The notes below the pieces were generated by a model. That model was not told where the DNA came from. It saw only the letters and a list, made by a program, of their open reading frames with translations, and made no database searches. Shown one piece after another: positions 33,937-42,974 of a stretch of DNA of 64,000 bases. Every line of letters begins with the position of its first letter. The stretch's first letter is position 1. The DNA comes from Caballeronia sp. Lep1P3 (lineage in GTDB: Bacteria; Pseudomonadota; Gammaproteobacteria; Burkholderiales; Burkholderiaceae), in assembly GCF_022879595.1 (NCBI RefSeq), contig NZ_CP084267.1:682001-746000 (forward strand). Direction: 5' to 3'. Position numbers and translations under genes: made by a program.

Positions 33937-36162
33937 ATGGATGATCGGCTGGTGCTTTGGGGTGGACTGGAGTGCACGGTCAACCGGGTTCGGGACAGGT
34001 TCTTCAGCCAGTTGGACCGTAACGGGCATGCGACGCGCGCGGACGATCTGCAGCGTTTTGCCTCGCTCGGAATACAGGCGTTGCGATATCCGGTGCTATG
34101 GGAAAGGACAGCGCCGACGAGCATCGAGACAGCCGACTGGTCGTGGCTCGATGCGCGTCTGCCGACGCTTCGCGAACTGGGCGTCGAGCCGATTGCCGGC
34201 TTGTTGCACCACGGAAGCGGACCTTTGCCCGGCGGACTGCTGGACGCGGACTTCGCGACGAGACTGGCGGAATTCGCACGAGCGGTCGCACAACGCTATC
34301 CGTGGCTCTCGTACTACACACCCGTCAACGAACCGAATACCACCGCGCGCTTCAGCGGTCTTTACGGCGTCTGGCATCCGCATGGAACGGACGACCGCAC
34401 ATATCTCCAGGCCTTGATCAATCAATGCAAGGCTGCGGTCTTTGCCATGCGCGAAGTGCGCAAGATCAATCCCCAAGCAAAGCTCGTTCAGACCGACGAC
34501 CTCGGCAAGACGCAAGGCACGCCCGCAATGGCGCAACTTGTCGATTTTTACAATGAACGGCGCTGGCTTTCCTGGGACCTGCTGTGCGGAAAGATTGCGC
34601 CGGGCCACGCGCTCTGGCGATACATCATCGATGCCGGCATCGCGCCCGACGATGTCTTGTGGTTCACCGATAATCCTTGTCCGCCCGACATCATCGGCAT
34701 CAACTACTACATCACGAGCGAGCGATGGCTCGATCACCGGACCCACCAATACCCGCAGGCCTATCACTGCGAATGGTACGGACACCGGCTCGCCGATATC
34801 GAAGCGGCACGCGCGCTCGCCGACCCGCTGCCGGGCATACGCGCGGTGATCGACGAGGCATGGCAGCGATATGGCTTGCCGCTTGCCGTCACCGAAGCGC
34901 ACATCGACTCGACGCGCCAGGATCAGCTGCGCTGGCTGCATGAAATCTGGACAGCCGCAAGCGATGCGCGCGAAGCGGGCGCCGATGTCCGCGCGGTCAC
35001 GGTGTGGGCGCTGCTCGGTTCCTACGACTGGAATTGCCTGGTCACCGAAGATCGCGGCTACTACGAATCCGGCGCGTTCGACGTGCGGGCGCTCGAGCCT
35101 CGCGAAACCGCCGTTGCTGCGCTGATGCGCGACCTTGCCGCGGGCCGGCCGCACGAACATCCTGTCCTGCAAGGCACCGGATGGTGGCGACGCCCCGGAC
35201 GCTTTCTATGCGAGCCCGTCGTCTACGACGCATTCGGCGGCCTCTGCGCGCCCGCGCGCACGCATGACGAAACCAATGAGGCGGCGCCGATACTCATCGT
35301 CGGCAACGGCGCGCTCGCGCGGCTCTTCGTGGATATGTGCGCGCAACGCGATCTGCGATGCGCGACCGTCTGCATCGATGCCGCATCGCTCGAAGCATCG
35401 CTCGAACAGGCAATCGACACGCATGCGCCCTGGGCGATCGTCAACGCTTCCGATCCCGTGGACGCGGACGAAGTGGAGCGCGGCGCAAGCAATCGTCTTG
35501 CGCGGATCATCAAAATGGCGTCCGCGTTAGCCGAGGCATGCGCGATGCGCAACATCGAATATCTGACCTTCTCGTCCGACTTCGTTTTCGATGGTTGCAG
35601 CGCACAGCCCTATGTCGAAACCGACGATGTCAGACCGCTCAACCGCCTTGGCCGCTGCATGGCGCACGCCGAGCGGCAAGTGCTGCGGTCATGGCCGCAG
35701 GCGCTCGTCGTGCGCACCGGTCCGCTATTCGGCCTGTGGGAAAGCGCAGACCTTCTCGATGCTGCGTTGCGCGCGCTCGCCGACGATCGTTCGTTCGTCG
35801 CCCCGAAGGACGTCACCGTGTCGCCGACGTATGCGCCCGATCTCGTTCATGCATGTCTCGACCTTCTGATCGATCGCGAATCGGGCATCGTCCATTTGAG
35901 CAGCCGCGGCTCGCTGACGTGCGCGGCTTTTGTGGCACAGGCAGCGGTGATCGCGGGACTCGATGCAAGGCTGGTGCGAGCACGCGCGCTCGAAGCAATG
36001 CATCTGGTCGCGCGGCAACCGCCCTATCGCGCGCTTGCAAGCCGACGAGCGGCTGTTCTTCCGACGCTCGACGACGCTCTTCGCCGCTGCATTCAATTCT
36101 GGAACTCGCACGTTCGAAGGCGTGAAGCGCAGCCGGCGCTCGCGCTCAGAAGCGGACGATGA
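33937..36162 (+). CDS. Family 1-type glycoside hydrolase fused to an RmlD-like sugar-nucleotide reductase
   Basis: The start at 33937 gives 741 residues, MDDRLVLWGGLECTVNRVRD. Residues of about 1-430 form a clan-A TIM-barrel glycosidase. The acid/base candidate is Glu132 in TPVNEPN and the nucleophile candidate is Glu320 in VTEAHID. Residues of about 447-720 resemble dTDP-4-dehydrorhamnose reductase. They have a degenerate Rossmann motif (ILIVGNGALARLF), YLTFSSDFVFDG and VVRTGPLFG. The usual YGxxK of RmlD is replaced by LNRLGRCMAHAE, so the second domain may bind rather than reduce a nucleotide sugar. It is divergent from the glf operon and probably acts on the same glycan. Confidence 0.85.
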   Translation: MDDRLVLWGGLECTVNRVRDRFFSQLDRNGHATRADDLQRFASLGIQALRYPVLWERTAPTSIETADWSWLDARLPTLRELGVEPIAGLLHHGSGPLPGGLLDADFATRLAEFARAVAQRYPWLSYYTPVNEPNTTARFSGLYGVWHPHGTDDRTYLQALINQCKAAVFAMREVRKINPQAKLVQTDDLGKTQGTPAMAQLVDFYNERRWLSWDLLCGKIAPGHALWRYIIDAGIAPDDVLWFTDNPCPPDIIGINYYITSERWLDHRTHQYPQAYHCEWYGHRLADIEAARALADPLPGIRAVIDEAWQRYGLPLAVTEAHIDSTRQDQLRWLHEIWTAASDAREAGADVRAVTVWALLGSYDWNCLVTEDRGYYESGAFDVRALEPRETAVAALMRDLAAGRPHEHPVLQGTGWWRRPGRFLCEPVVYDAFGGLCAPARTHDETNEAAPILIVGNGALARLFVDMCAQRDLRCATVCIDAASLEASLEQAIDTHAPWAIVNASDPVDADEVERGASNRLARIIKMASALAEACAMRNIEYLTFSSDFVFDGCSAQPYVETDDVRPLNRLGRCMAHAERQVLRSWPQALVVRTGPLFGLWESADLLDAALRALADDRSFVAPKDVTVSPTYAPDLVHACLDLLIDRESGIVHLSSRGSLTCAAFVAQAAVIAGLDARLVRARALEAMHLVARQPPYRALASRRAAVLPTLDDALRRCIQFWNSHVRRREAQPALALRSGR

Positions 36163-36185
36163 AGCCGCGCCCCGCTCTCCGACGC

Positions 36186-36640
36186 TAACGACTACTGCGC
36201 TTGCGTCGTCTCGGACAACCCCGGCGTCACCGCCGCGAGCATCGCCATCACGCCGGTCTCGATCGTCGGATGCAACGCAGGCGCGAAGCGCGACGAATGA
36301 TTGCCCGGAATGTGATTCAGCATGCCATCGTGCTTCGCCTTGGTTTTAGGTGGCTTCATCGATGCAGCCGACGATCCAATACACATATGGCGCCTGCCAT
36401 TCGCGGTTGAAGATGCCCGTCTCGAACGCACGTTCGCCGAATTGCATGCGAAATGCATTTTCTACGCGCGCGGTCGCGCCGGGATTCGTTGCCGGTTAGC
36501 GGATAAGTGCCGAGGGTCGTGAACTCGGGTTCGCGCGGCGCGTTCGAGGCCGCGCATTCCGCGCGCAGACGCGCCGGATGGCCGACAGCATGTTGGTGCT
36601 TTACGCCAATGCGCAAGGCGCGGCGCGAACACGCGATCCA
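36186..36640 (-). pseudogene. Remnant of an M20-type amidohydrolase/peptidase
   Basis: Three minus-strand frames carry consecutive pieces of the C-terminal half of an M20 amidohydrolase. RAECAASNAPREPEFTTL and YPLTGNE come first. ATARVENAFRMQFGERAFETG and WQAPYVYWIVGC then run into a TAA. The last piece is NHSSRFAPALHPTIETG. The order matches the family, so the gene is broken by at least two frameshifts and the N-terminal half is missing. It probably hydrolysed N-acyl amino acids before inactivation. Confidence 0.75.
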
Positions 36641-37081
36641 CGCTTCGGGCTTACGGTCGCGCGGCAAGGCCCGATGCCTTCGGCATCGCACTCGCGGCTT
36701 TACGCGCGTCATTCTGAGGACGATGCGCTTTTATGGCGGGTCGTCGCTGGCGTCGTAAATGGCGGCGCGGGCGGTGGCCTGTATATCCGGCTCCGCAACG
36801 GCATTCATCCCGTCGATCTGTATGTCCCGCGTTGCGGCACGTTTGCGTGCCGGCGTCGTCGTATGCGGACACGCCGCCGCCGCTCGAACTACCTGTCGAA
36901 CTATTCGGTCTTACTCGCTCGGAACGAGAAGTTGCCGCCGCGCTTGCGCGCCCGACAGGTATCGCTCGATACGGTGCGCAGCCAGAATCGCGGAATTCTC
37001 GCTAAAACGGGCGCATCGGGACTACACGAACTGGAACGGCTAATCGCACCGACTTCGACGATGCAATCGTCCTTGAGTTAA
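36593..37081 (+). pseudogene. Remnant of a LuxR-type HTH regulator
   Basis: The plus strand encodes DDALLWRVVAGVVNGGAGG in one frame, ELFGLTRSEREVAAALAR in a second and VSLDTVRSQNRGILAKTG.SGLHELERLIA in the first again. Together these are the linker and C-terminal LuxR-type helix-turn-helix of a common Burkholderiaceae regulator. Two compensating frameshifts split the HTH, and no intact N-terminus is visible. It partly overlaps the opposite-strand M20 remnant. Confidence 0.75.
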
Positions 37082-37155
37082 GCGGTGCGTGAGCGGACTT
37101 GGCTTGCAGCTTGCTAAGCCAATGAATGCAGTGCAATCGTCTAATGGAGGGCACC

Positions 37156-37383
37156 ATGGCCACACATGCAGGCAGATCTCATGAGGACCGCCTTGCCGCG
37201 GAAAAGGGAGAGAAACTGCCGTCGCAGGAGCAGGCGGGCGGAGAAATGGCGGTGGACGGCACCGAAGCCGACAAGAACGCGAGCAGCGGACAGCTCTCCG
37301 AAGCAGGCAAGGACGTCTGGCGACAAGGCAGCACGATCGACCAGGAAGGCCCCTTGCCGCCGGATGAGAAGCCTAAGGAGTAG
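37156..37383 (+). CDS. Small hydrophilic protein of unknown function
   Basis: The ATG at 37156 is preceded by GGAGG at ideal spacing and encodes 75 residues starting MATHAGRSHEDRLAAEKGEK. The sequence is almost free of hydrophobic residues and rich in Glu, Lys, Gly and Asp, so it is likely intrinsically disordered. It ends PLPPDEKPKE. I do not recognise a family. The ribosome-binding site and coding composition support a real gene. It lies 32 bp before a DHFR-like gene and may be cotranscribed with it. Confidence 0.65.
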   Translation: MATHAGRSHEDRLAAEKGEKLPSQEQAGGEMAVDGTEADKNASSGQLSEAGKDVWRQGSTIDQEGPLPPDEKPKE

Positions 37384-37415
37384 CCGAAAAACCGCATTGC
37401 CCGATTGGAGCGTTC

Positions 37416-38096
37416 ATGCATATCGTTTGCCACATGATGTCGTCGGTCGATGGCCGCAGCCTGACCGATGGCTGGCATCTCGACTTCGCCTCGCCTTGCT
37501 ACGAGGAAACAGCCGCGCGTTTCAAGGCCGACGCGTGGGTATGCGGCCGCGTCACGATGCAGGAAATCTCGCACGGCAAGGACCGCGATTATCCGCGCAG
37601 CCTCGCTAAAGGCGCCATTGCGCGGAGTGACTATTTCGCGGTGCGTGATGCAAGCCAGTACGCAATATCCATCGATCCAAAGGGACGCGTCGCGTGGAAA
37701 TCGAACACGGCGCTGGACTCGCATATCGTCGAAGTCGTCGCTGAAACCGTAGAGGACGATTACCTCGCGTATCTGCAATCCATCGGCGCGTCATACGTCT
37801 TTGGCGGCAAAGAAGATATCGATCTCGGACGCGTGGTGCACACGCTGGAAAGCGAATTGAAGATCCGCAAGCTGATCGTCGAAGGCGGCGGCCATGTGTC
37901 GGGGGCCTTCGTCAATGCGCGACTGGCCGATGAAGTGAGCGTGCTGCTGATTCCGCTCGTCGACGGACGGGAAGCGCATCCGTCATCGTTCGAAGTCGCA
38001 ATGGACAAGTGGCAGAAGCCCGCGTATCTCAAGCTCGAATCGGTGGAGAAGCTGGACAACGACGTAGTCTGGTTGCGCTATACGCGCAAGCCTTGA
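37416..38096 (+). CDS. RibD C-terminal / dihydrofolate reductase-like protein
   Basis: The 226-residue protein starts MHIVCHMMSSVDGRSLTDGW, the beginning of the RibD_C fold. It shows WVCGRVTMQEI, YVFGGKEDIDLGRVV and IRKLIVEGGGHVSGAFVNARLADEVSVLLIPLVDG, where EGGG is the NADPH-binding loop. Such stand-alone proteins are NADPH-dependent reductases of uncertain substrate rather than true riboflavin enzymes, since no deaminase domain is present. Confidence 0.85.
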   Translation: MHIVCHMMSSVDGRSLTDGWHLDFASPCYEETAARFKADAWVCGRVTMQEISHGKDRDYPRSLAKGAIARSDYFAVRDASQYAISIDPKGRVAWKSNTALDSHIVEVVAETVEDDYLAYLQSIGASYVFGGKEDIDLGRVVHTLESELKIRKLIVEGGGHVSGAFVNARLADEVSVLLIPLVDGREAHPSSFEVAMDKWQKPAYLKLESVEKLDNDVVWLRYTRKP

Positions 38097-38168
38097 CGTA
38101 GCTTCGCGCAACTCGAACGCAGTCAGTGCGACGGAGCAGGATCATGCCCCGCCGCACGCGCTAAAGCG

Positions 38169-38975
38169 TCAGCTTTTGCGCACGTTGTCCGGCAAGTCGC
38201 GACCGTGGTACTTCTTGTAGATCGCGTTCAGATTGCCGTTCTGCATATTCGTATGGACCCAGTTGTTGACCCATTCCTTGAGACGCGGCTGGTCCTTGTT
38301 CATCGCAATGCCGAGGTCGAAATTCTTTTGCTCGAATTTCATTTCGATGTGGCGCTGCGGCGCCCGGCGCTGCATTTCCTGCAGGTTGGACGGCGTGCTT
38401 GAGAAGATATCGATCTGACCGGTGACCATCGACGTAATGAGCGTCGCATCGTCCTCGTAGCGCTGGATTTGCGCGCCCTTCGCGAGTTGCGTCGTCAGCG
38501 TATCGTTGACGGTCGCGCGCGTCAGGCCGATCGTCTTGCCATCGAGATCCGCGTAGTCCTTCACCTTGATGCTGTTCAGACCGCCCACGATGATCGTGAT
38601 GACCGCGTAAGGCACCGAGAAGTCCACGACCTTCGAGCGCTCCGGCGTGATCGACAAGTCCGCGACGACGAGGTCCGCGCGCTTCGCCTGCAGCGTCGGA
38701 ATGCGCGCTGCGTTAGTGATTTGCACAAGTTCCAGCTTGACGCCGAGGTCCTTGGCGAGCGCGGCGGCCGTATCGACATCGGAGCCTGCCGGCTTGAGGT
38801 TTTCGTCCGCATAACTGAACAACGGCGTGCCCATTGCAATCGCCACGCGCACGACGCCTGCCTTCTTGATGTCGTCGAGCTGATCGGCCATGGCGCTCTG
38901 AACGACGCCTGCGAGCATCAATGCCGCCACACAGCTCCTTGCCACCCAATTCTTTGCTTTCAAGTGTGTCTCCAT
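38169..38975 (-). CDS. ABC transporter substrate-binding protein (polar amino acid type)
   Basis: The protein has 268 residues. A Sec signal peptide (about residues 1-31, ending SAMA) is followed by a family 3 solute-binding fold with VVRVAIAMGTPLFSY, GSDVDTAAALAKDLGV, ADLVVADLSITPERSKVVDFSVPY and DGKTIGLTRATVNDT. It is the last gene of an operon with one ATPase and two permeases. The neighbouring uronate-dehydrogenase-like gene suggests that the ligand may be a sugar acid or amino-sugar acid. This is inference, not visible in the binding site. Confidence 0.9.
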   Translation of the reverse strand: METHLKAKNWVARSCVAALMLAGVVQSAMADQLDDIKKAGVVRVAIAMGTPLFSYADENLKPAGSDVDTAAALAKDLGVKLELVQITNAARIPTLQAKRADLVVADLSITPERSKVVDFSVPYAVITIIVGGLNSIKVKDYADLDGKTIGLTRATVNDTLTTQLAKGAQIQRYEDDATLITSMVTGQIDIFSSTPSNLQEMQRRAPQRHIEMKFEQKNFDLGIAMNKDQPRLKEWVNNWVHTNMQNGNLNAIYKKYHGRDLPDNVRKS

Positions 38976-39018
38976 CGTTATTGATTGTGAATCGATGCGG
39001 TCGCGAGCGAGGCAACGC

Positions 39019-39747
39019 TCATAGACCGTTATCGAGGAATGCGCGCAATTCAGGCGTGCGAGGCGCGTCGAGCATGCCGCCATCGCCCACTTCCCATACC
39101 TTGCCGTGATGCATATAGATGATGCGGTCGGCCACGCGCTTCGCAAAGGCCATCTCGTGCGTGACGAGCAGCATCGTCATGCCGTCCGCTGCGAGGTCTT
39201 CCATCACGCGCAACACTTCGCCCGTGAGTTGCGGATCGAGCGCCGACGTCACTTCGTCGAACAACATGACCTTGGGAGACATTGCAAGCGAACGCGCAAT
39301 CGCCACACGCTGCTGTTGCCCGCCCGACAATTGTTCCGGATATGCGTCGGCCTTTTGCGCGAGCCCGACTTGGTCGAGCACTTTCGTCGCGATGCGCTGC
39401 GCTTCGTCGCGCGATAGCTTCTTTACGTGACGCAGCGCAAGCATAATGTTTTCTTGCGCCGTGAGATGCGGAAAAAGGTTATAGCTCTGGAAGACGATGC
39501 CTACTTCCCGCCTGAGCCGATGCAGATCGACCTTTGGATCATCGACACGAATGCCGCATACCTCTATCTGCCCACGATCCACCGTTTCGAGGCGATCTAT
39601 GCAGCGCAAGGCCGTGCTCTTGCCCGAACCGCTTGCGCCGATAACCGCGATCATCTCGCCCTTGTTCACTTCGAACGACACGCCTTTAAGAACGTGGTTA
39701 GCGCCGAAGCTCTTGTGAATGTCCTCGACCTTAACGATTGCCGACAT
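39019..39747 (-). CDS. ABC transporter ATPase (polar amino acid type)
   Basis: The 242-residue protein has Walker A GASGSGKST, the Q-loop in VFQSYNLFPHLT, signature LSGGQQQRVAIARSLA, Walker B MLFDEVTSALDP and the switch histidine in LLVTHEMAFA. The Asp-Glu-Val of Walker B, in place of the more common DEPTSALD, is normal for GlnQ/HisP relatives. It overlaps the permease stop by 17 bp. Confidence 0.96.
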   Translation of the reverse strand: MSAIVKVEDIHKSFGANHVLKGVSFEVNKGEMIAVIGASGSGKSTALRCIDRLETVDRGQIEVCGIRVDDPKVDLHRLRREVGIVFQSYNLFPHLTAQENIMLALRHVKKLSRDEAQRIATKVLDQVGLAQKADAYPEQLSGGQQQRVAIARSLAMSPKVMLFDEVTSALDPQLTGEVLRVMEDLAADGMTMLLVTHEMAFAKRVADRIIYMHHGKVWEVGDGGMLDAPRTPELRAFLDNGL

Positions 39748-40384
39748 TGAGCTTGTTCTCCATCGATTGGCTCCAGCGCGAAAGCGGATAGCACAGGACG
39801 AAATAGAAAGCGCCGACCAGTCCGAAGATGAGGAACGGCTGAAAGATCGAGTTGTTGATGATTTGCCCTGCCCGCGTCAATTCAATGAAGCCGATGACCG
39901 AAGCAAGCGAAGTCATCTTGATGAGCTGCACGAGAAAGCCGACCGTTGGCGGCAATGCAAGACGCATCGCCTGCGGAATGATGACGAGTCTCAGGCTTTG
40001 CCAGCGTGAAAGCGACAAACACTCGGCCGCTTCCCATTGCGGCTTCGGCATCGCTTGAACGCAGCCGCGCCAGATATCGCCGAGATAGGCGCTCGAATAG
40101 ACCATTAAGGCGATGCCTGCGGCGACGAGTGCCGGCACCTGATAGCCGTAGACCGACAGCCCAAAGTACACAATGAACAGCAGGATGAGCAAGGGAATGC
40201 CTTGAATCGCCTCGATATAGACGAGCGCGCTGCGTGAGAGCCAGCGACGAGGCGAAATGCGCGCAAGCATTACGCCGAAGCCGCCTATTGCGCCCAGCAC
40301 GAATGCGAGTGCGGAAAGCACGAGCGTCCAGCCGATCGATTGCACCAGATAAGTCAGATGCGAGAAGGTGAATCCACCGCTCAT
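39731..40384 (-). CDS. ABC transporter permease (HisMQ type)
   Basis: The start at 40384 overlaps the previous permease stop as ATGA and gives 217 residues. Several membrane helices surround the EAA-loop sequence EAAECLSLSRWQSLRLVIIPQAMRL, which contacts the ATPase. YIEAIQGIPLLILLFIVYFG is the usual HisMQ segment. It forms a heterodimer with the adjacent permease. Confidence 0.94.
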   Translation of the reverse strand: MSGGFTFSHLTYLVQSIGWTLVLSALAFVLGAIGGFGVMLARISPRRWLSRSALVYIEAIQGIPLLILLFIVYFGLSVYGYQVPALVAAGIALMVYSSAYLGDIWRGCVQAMPKPQWEAAECLSLSRWQSLRLVIIPQAMRLALPPTVGFLVQLIKMTSLASVIGFIELTRAGQIINNSIFQPFLIFGLVGAFYFVLCYPLSRWSQSMENKLNVGNR

Positions 40385-41127
40385 GCCGCACCTCCGGGTA
40401 TGACGGTATCGATGCGTTCGGCATCGGGCGGCGCCTTGCCCGCTCGCCTTGCGGCAAGCCGGATCGCGCGACGGCGCTTGAAGATATGCTCGCCGACGCC
40501 CCATGCGGCGAGCTTGATGAGCAACGAAAGCGCGAGATACAAGGCCGCAACCACGATGTAGGTTTCAAGCGAGCGGAACGTATCGGACTGCACGGTGTTG
40601 GCCACGGCAGTGAGTTCTTCAGCCGATATCTGCGACGCGATCGCGGACGCCTGCATCATCAGAAGGAACTGGCTCGTGAGCGACGGATAAACCTTCTCGA
40701 TCGAAGGTTGAAGCATCACATGCCAGCCGATACGCCATTTCGACAGTCCCAGGCATTCCGCCGCTTCGATTTGTCCGCGCGGCACCGATTCGAGGCCCGC
40801 GCGAATGATTTCGGCAGCATAGGCTCCGATGTTGATCGTCATCGCGAGCGCGGCGGCGGCGAAGGTCGGCATTCTCAAGCCAATGCTCGCGAGCCCGAAG
40901 TAAAGCAGGAATATCTGCACGAGGAATGGCGTGTTGCGCACCGCCTCGATGTAGATGATGCAAACGCGCGTGAGCACCGGCACCTTCGCGCGCTTGGCGA
41001 ACGCTACGAGCATGCCCAGAATCAGCCCGAAAAACACGGCCACGCATGTCATCTTCAGCGTGAGCCACGCGCCTAACAGGAAGGTCGGCCAGTACGGCAA
41101 CAACGGAGAGAAGTCGAGCGAAAACAT
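40381..41127 (-). CDS. ABC transporter permease (HisMQ type)
   Basis: The 248-residue protein starts MFSLDFSPLLPYWPTFLLGA. It contains YIEAVRNTPFLVQIFLLYFGL and the EAA loop EAAECLGLSKWRIGWHVMLQPSIEKV. The C-terminal tail is long and basic (FKRRRAIRLAARRAGKAP). It is the second gene of the operon, 83 bp after the uronate-dehydrogenase-like gene. Confidence 0.94.
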   Translation of the reverse strand: MFSLDFSPLLPYWPTFLLGAWLTLKMTCVAVFFGLILGMLVAFAKRAKVPVLTRVCIIYIEAVRNTPFLVQIFLLYFGLASIGLRMPTFAAAALAMTINIGAYAAEIIRAGLESVPRGQIEAAECLGLSKWRIGWHVMLQPSIEKVYPSLTSQFLLMMQASAIASQISAEELTAVANTVQSDTFRSLETYIVVAALYLALSLLIKLAAWGVGEHIFKRRRAIRLAARRAGKAPPDAERIDTVIPGGAA

Positions 41128-41210
41128 GGATGATGTCCGGTGCGTCGTCGATGTATGACGACTGACTACGCGATGGCATTCATTATTCTGCACGCCGCAT
41201 GCGGCATGCA

Positions 41211-42059
41211 TTAAACCGGTGGCAGCGGATCGAAAGGTCCCATCGTCGTGAAGACGCCGCCCTGAAAAACTGCGACTGCATCGTCCGGCGCGGGCGGCGG
41301 TGCCGCTTCGATCTTTTGCCGAAACTGCTCCGAGGAATCGCGCGGTTCGAAGGCCAGGCACGCCGCCTCGCGGTTGTCCCACCACGTATGCGCGTTCGCC
41401 GACGCACCGAAGACGATCGTGTGGCCGACCGACGCCGTGAACAACGCACGCCGCAATAGCTCGACGAAGTCGTCACAACTCATCCAGGTTGCCATCATGC
41501 GGCGATCCTTCGGCTCGGGAAACACGGAGCCTATGCGAATGCTCACGGTCTCGATGCCATAACGATCGAAGTACAACTGCGCCATGTCCTCGCCGAACGA
41601 CTTCGACAGGCCGTAATAACCGTCGGGACGCTTGCGCGCATCGGCATCGATTCGTTCGTCCTGCCGATAGAAGCCGGTGACGTGGTTCGAGCTTGCAAAC
41701 ACGACGCGCTTCACACTATGGCGCCGCGCCGCTTCATAAATATGGAAGACACCCTTGATGTTCGCCTCGAGAATCTCCTCGAACGGACGCTCGACTGAGA
41801 CGCCGCCAAGATGAACGATCGCATCGCATCCCGCGACGAGCGTATCGACTGCGCGACGGTCAGCGAGATCGCAGGGCACGACCTCTTCGTTCGGCGCCGC
41901 ATCGCTCGGCAGCACGCCGGGCAAATCGGAAATTCGAATGCATTGTGCAAATTTGGCGACGCGATGCCGAACTGCGCGGCCAATGCCGCCTGCCGCGCCT
42001 GTCAGCAGCAAGCGGCCGTAGCCGCCGCCCTGCTCGGCCGTGCCGTGAGGATGTGCCAT
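41211..42059 (-). CDS. Uronate-dehydrogenase-like NAD-dependent oxidoreductase
   Basis: This 282-residue extended SDR parallels the gene at 25343-26203. It has TGAAGGIGRAV, HLGGVSVERPFEEILEANIKGVFHIYEAARR, FASSNHVTGFY, catalytic YGLSK and RIGSVFPEPKDRRMMATW. It probably oxidises a uronate or related sugar acid to a lactone. It heads an operon with an amino-acid-type ABC transporter and faces a GntR regulator, forming a second transport-plus-dehydrogenase module. Confidence 0.83.
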   Translation of the reverse strand: MAHPHGTAEQGGGYGRLLLTGAAGGIGRAVRHRVAKFAQCIRISDLPGVLPSDAAPNEEVVPCDLADRRAVDTLVAGCDAIVHLGGVSVERPFEEILEANIKGVFHIYEAARRHSVKRVVFASSNHVTGFYRQDERIDADARKRPDGYYGLSKSFGEDMAQLYFDRYGIETVSIRIGSVFPEPKDRRMMATWMSCDDFVELLRRALFTASVGHTIVFGASANAHTWWDNREAACLAFEPRDSSEQFRQKIEAAPPPAPDDAVAVFQGGVFTTMGPFDPLPPV

Positions 42060-42168
42060 GCCTGTCGTCTCCGCTGTGAGTGCCGCTAGGGATTACCCTG
42101 CGCGCCTCTTCTTGTACGTTGTCATATCACCGCATGGCGCATATCATCATTTACCGCCTGATTTGTCA
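42060..42168. promoter_or_regulatory. Divergent promoter/operator region of the GntR-controlled module
   Basis: The 109 bp between the dehydrogenase and gntR contain two CATATCA direct repeats (in TTGTCATATCACC and GCATATCATCA). Overlapping the gntR start is a pair of TTGTCAA repeats, TTGTCAATGATTGTCAA. Such repeats in a divergent region next to a GntR/FadR gene are likely operator material. The repeats are visible; binding is inferred. Confidence 0.5.
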
Positions 42169-42972
42169 ATGATTGTCAAAACCATGTTCAGGAGCGCCGT
42201 GACGCCTTCGCCCCAATCGCTTGCCGGCATCAACGCATCGCCCGTCGCGGCGGACGTCCCCTCGCCGCCCGTCACTGGCGCACGACGCAGTCTCACCGCG
42301 CAAGTCGTCGATGCGCTGCGTGCGCAAATCGAATCGCGCACGCTTTCGGCCGGCACTCGAATCGCCACTGAAGCCGAGATGGTGCAACGCTTCGGCGTGA
42401 GCCGGACAGTGGTACGCGAAGCGTTGTCGCGCCTGCAAGCGGCCGGTCTCGTCGAGACACGGCATGGCATCGGCACGTTCGTATGCGAGAGCGTGACGCA
42501 ACCGCTGCTACAGCTCGATCCCGCCGATGTCGCTGGATCGATGGACGCGCTCGCGATTCTCGAACTACGCATCAGCCTCGAAACCGAAAGCGCCGGACTG
42601 GCGGCGATGCGCCGCGACGCCGCGCGGCTTGCAACGATGCGCTCGGCCCTCGAAGACTTCGCGAAGCGCGTCGACGAAGTCTCCGGCACGCTCTCGCCCG
42701 ATTTCCGCTTTCACCTTGAGATCGCGCACGCGACGGGTAACCGGTACTTCGTGGAGATCATGGAACATCTCGGAGTCCGAATGTTTCCGCGCACACGCTT
42801 GACCGCCACTTCCATACCGCAGGAAGAATACGCCGACTACCTGCTCCGCGTGAATCGAGAGCACGAACAGATCGCCGACGCCATCGAGCGCGGCGATGCC
42901 GATTCCGCGCGCACCGCGATGCGCCTGCATCTGATCAATAGCCGCGAGCGGCTTCGCCGGGCGCAACGCTGA
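42169..42972 (+). CDS. GntR-family (FadR-type) transcriptional regulator
   Basis: The winged helix lies at about residues 40-105, with VVDALRAQIESRTLSAGTRI and TEAEMVQRFGVSRTVVREALSRLQAAGLVETRHGIGTFV. The FCD ligand domain follows (LELRISLETESAGLAA, FRFHLEIAHATGNRYFVEIMEHLG, HEQIADAIERGDADSARTAMRLHL). It is about 267 residues long from the ATG at 42169; an ATG at 42184 is the alternative. It is divergent from the ABC/uronate-dehydrogenase operon and most likely represses it in the absence of a sugar-acid ligand. Confidence 0.9.
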   Translation: MIVKTMFRSAVTPSPQSLAGINASPVAADVPSPPVTGARRSLTAQVVDALRAQIESRTLSAGTRIATEAEMVQRFGVSRTVVREALSRLQAAGLVETRHGIGTFVCESVTQPLLQLDPADVAGSMDALAILELRISLETESAGLAAMRRDAARLATMRSALEDFAKRVDEVSGTLSPDFRFHLEIAHATGNRYFVEIMEHLGVRMFPRTRLTATSIPQEEYADYLLRVNREHEQIADAIERGDADSARTAMRLHLINSRERLRRAQR

Positions 42973-42974
42973 GT

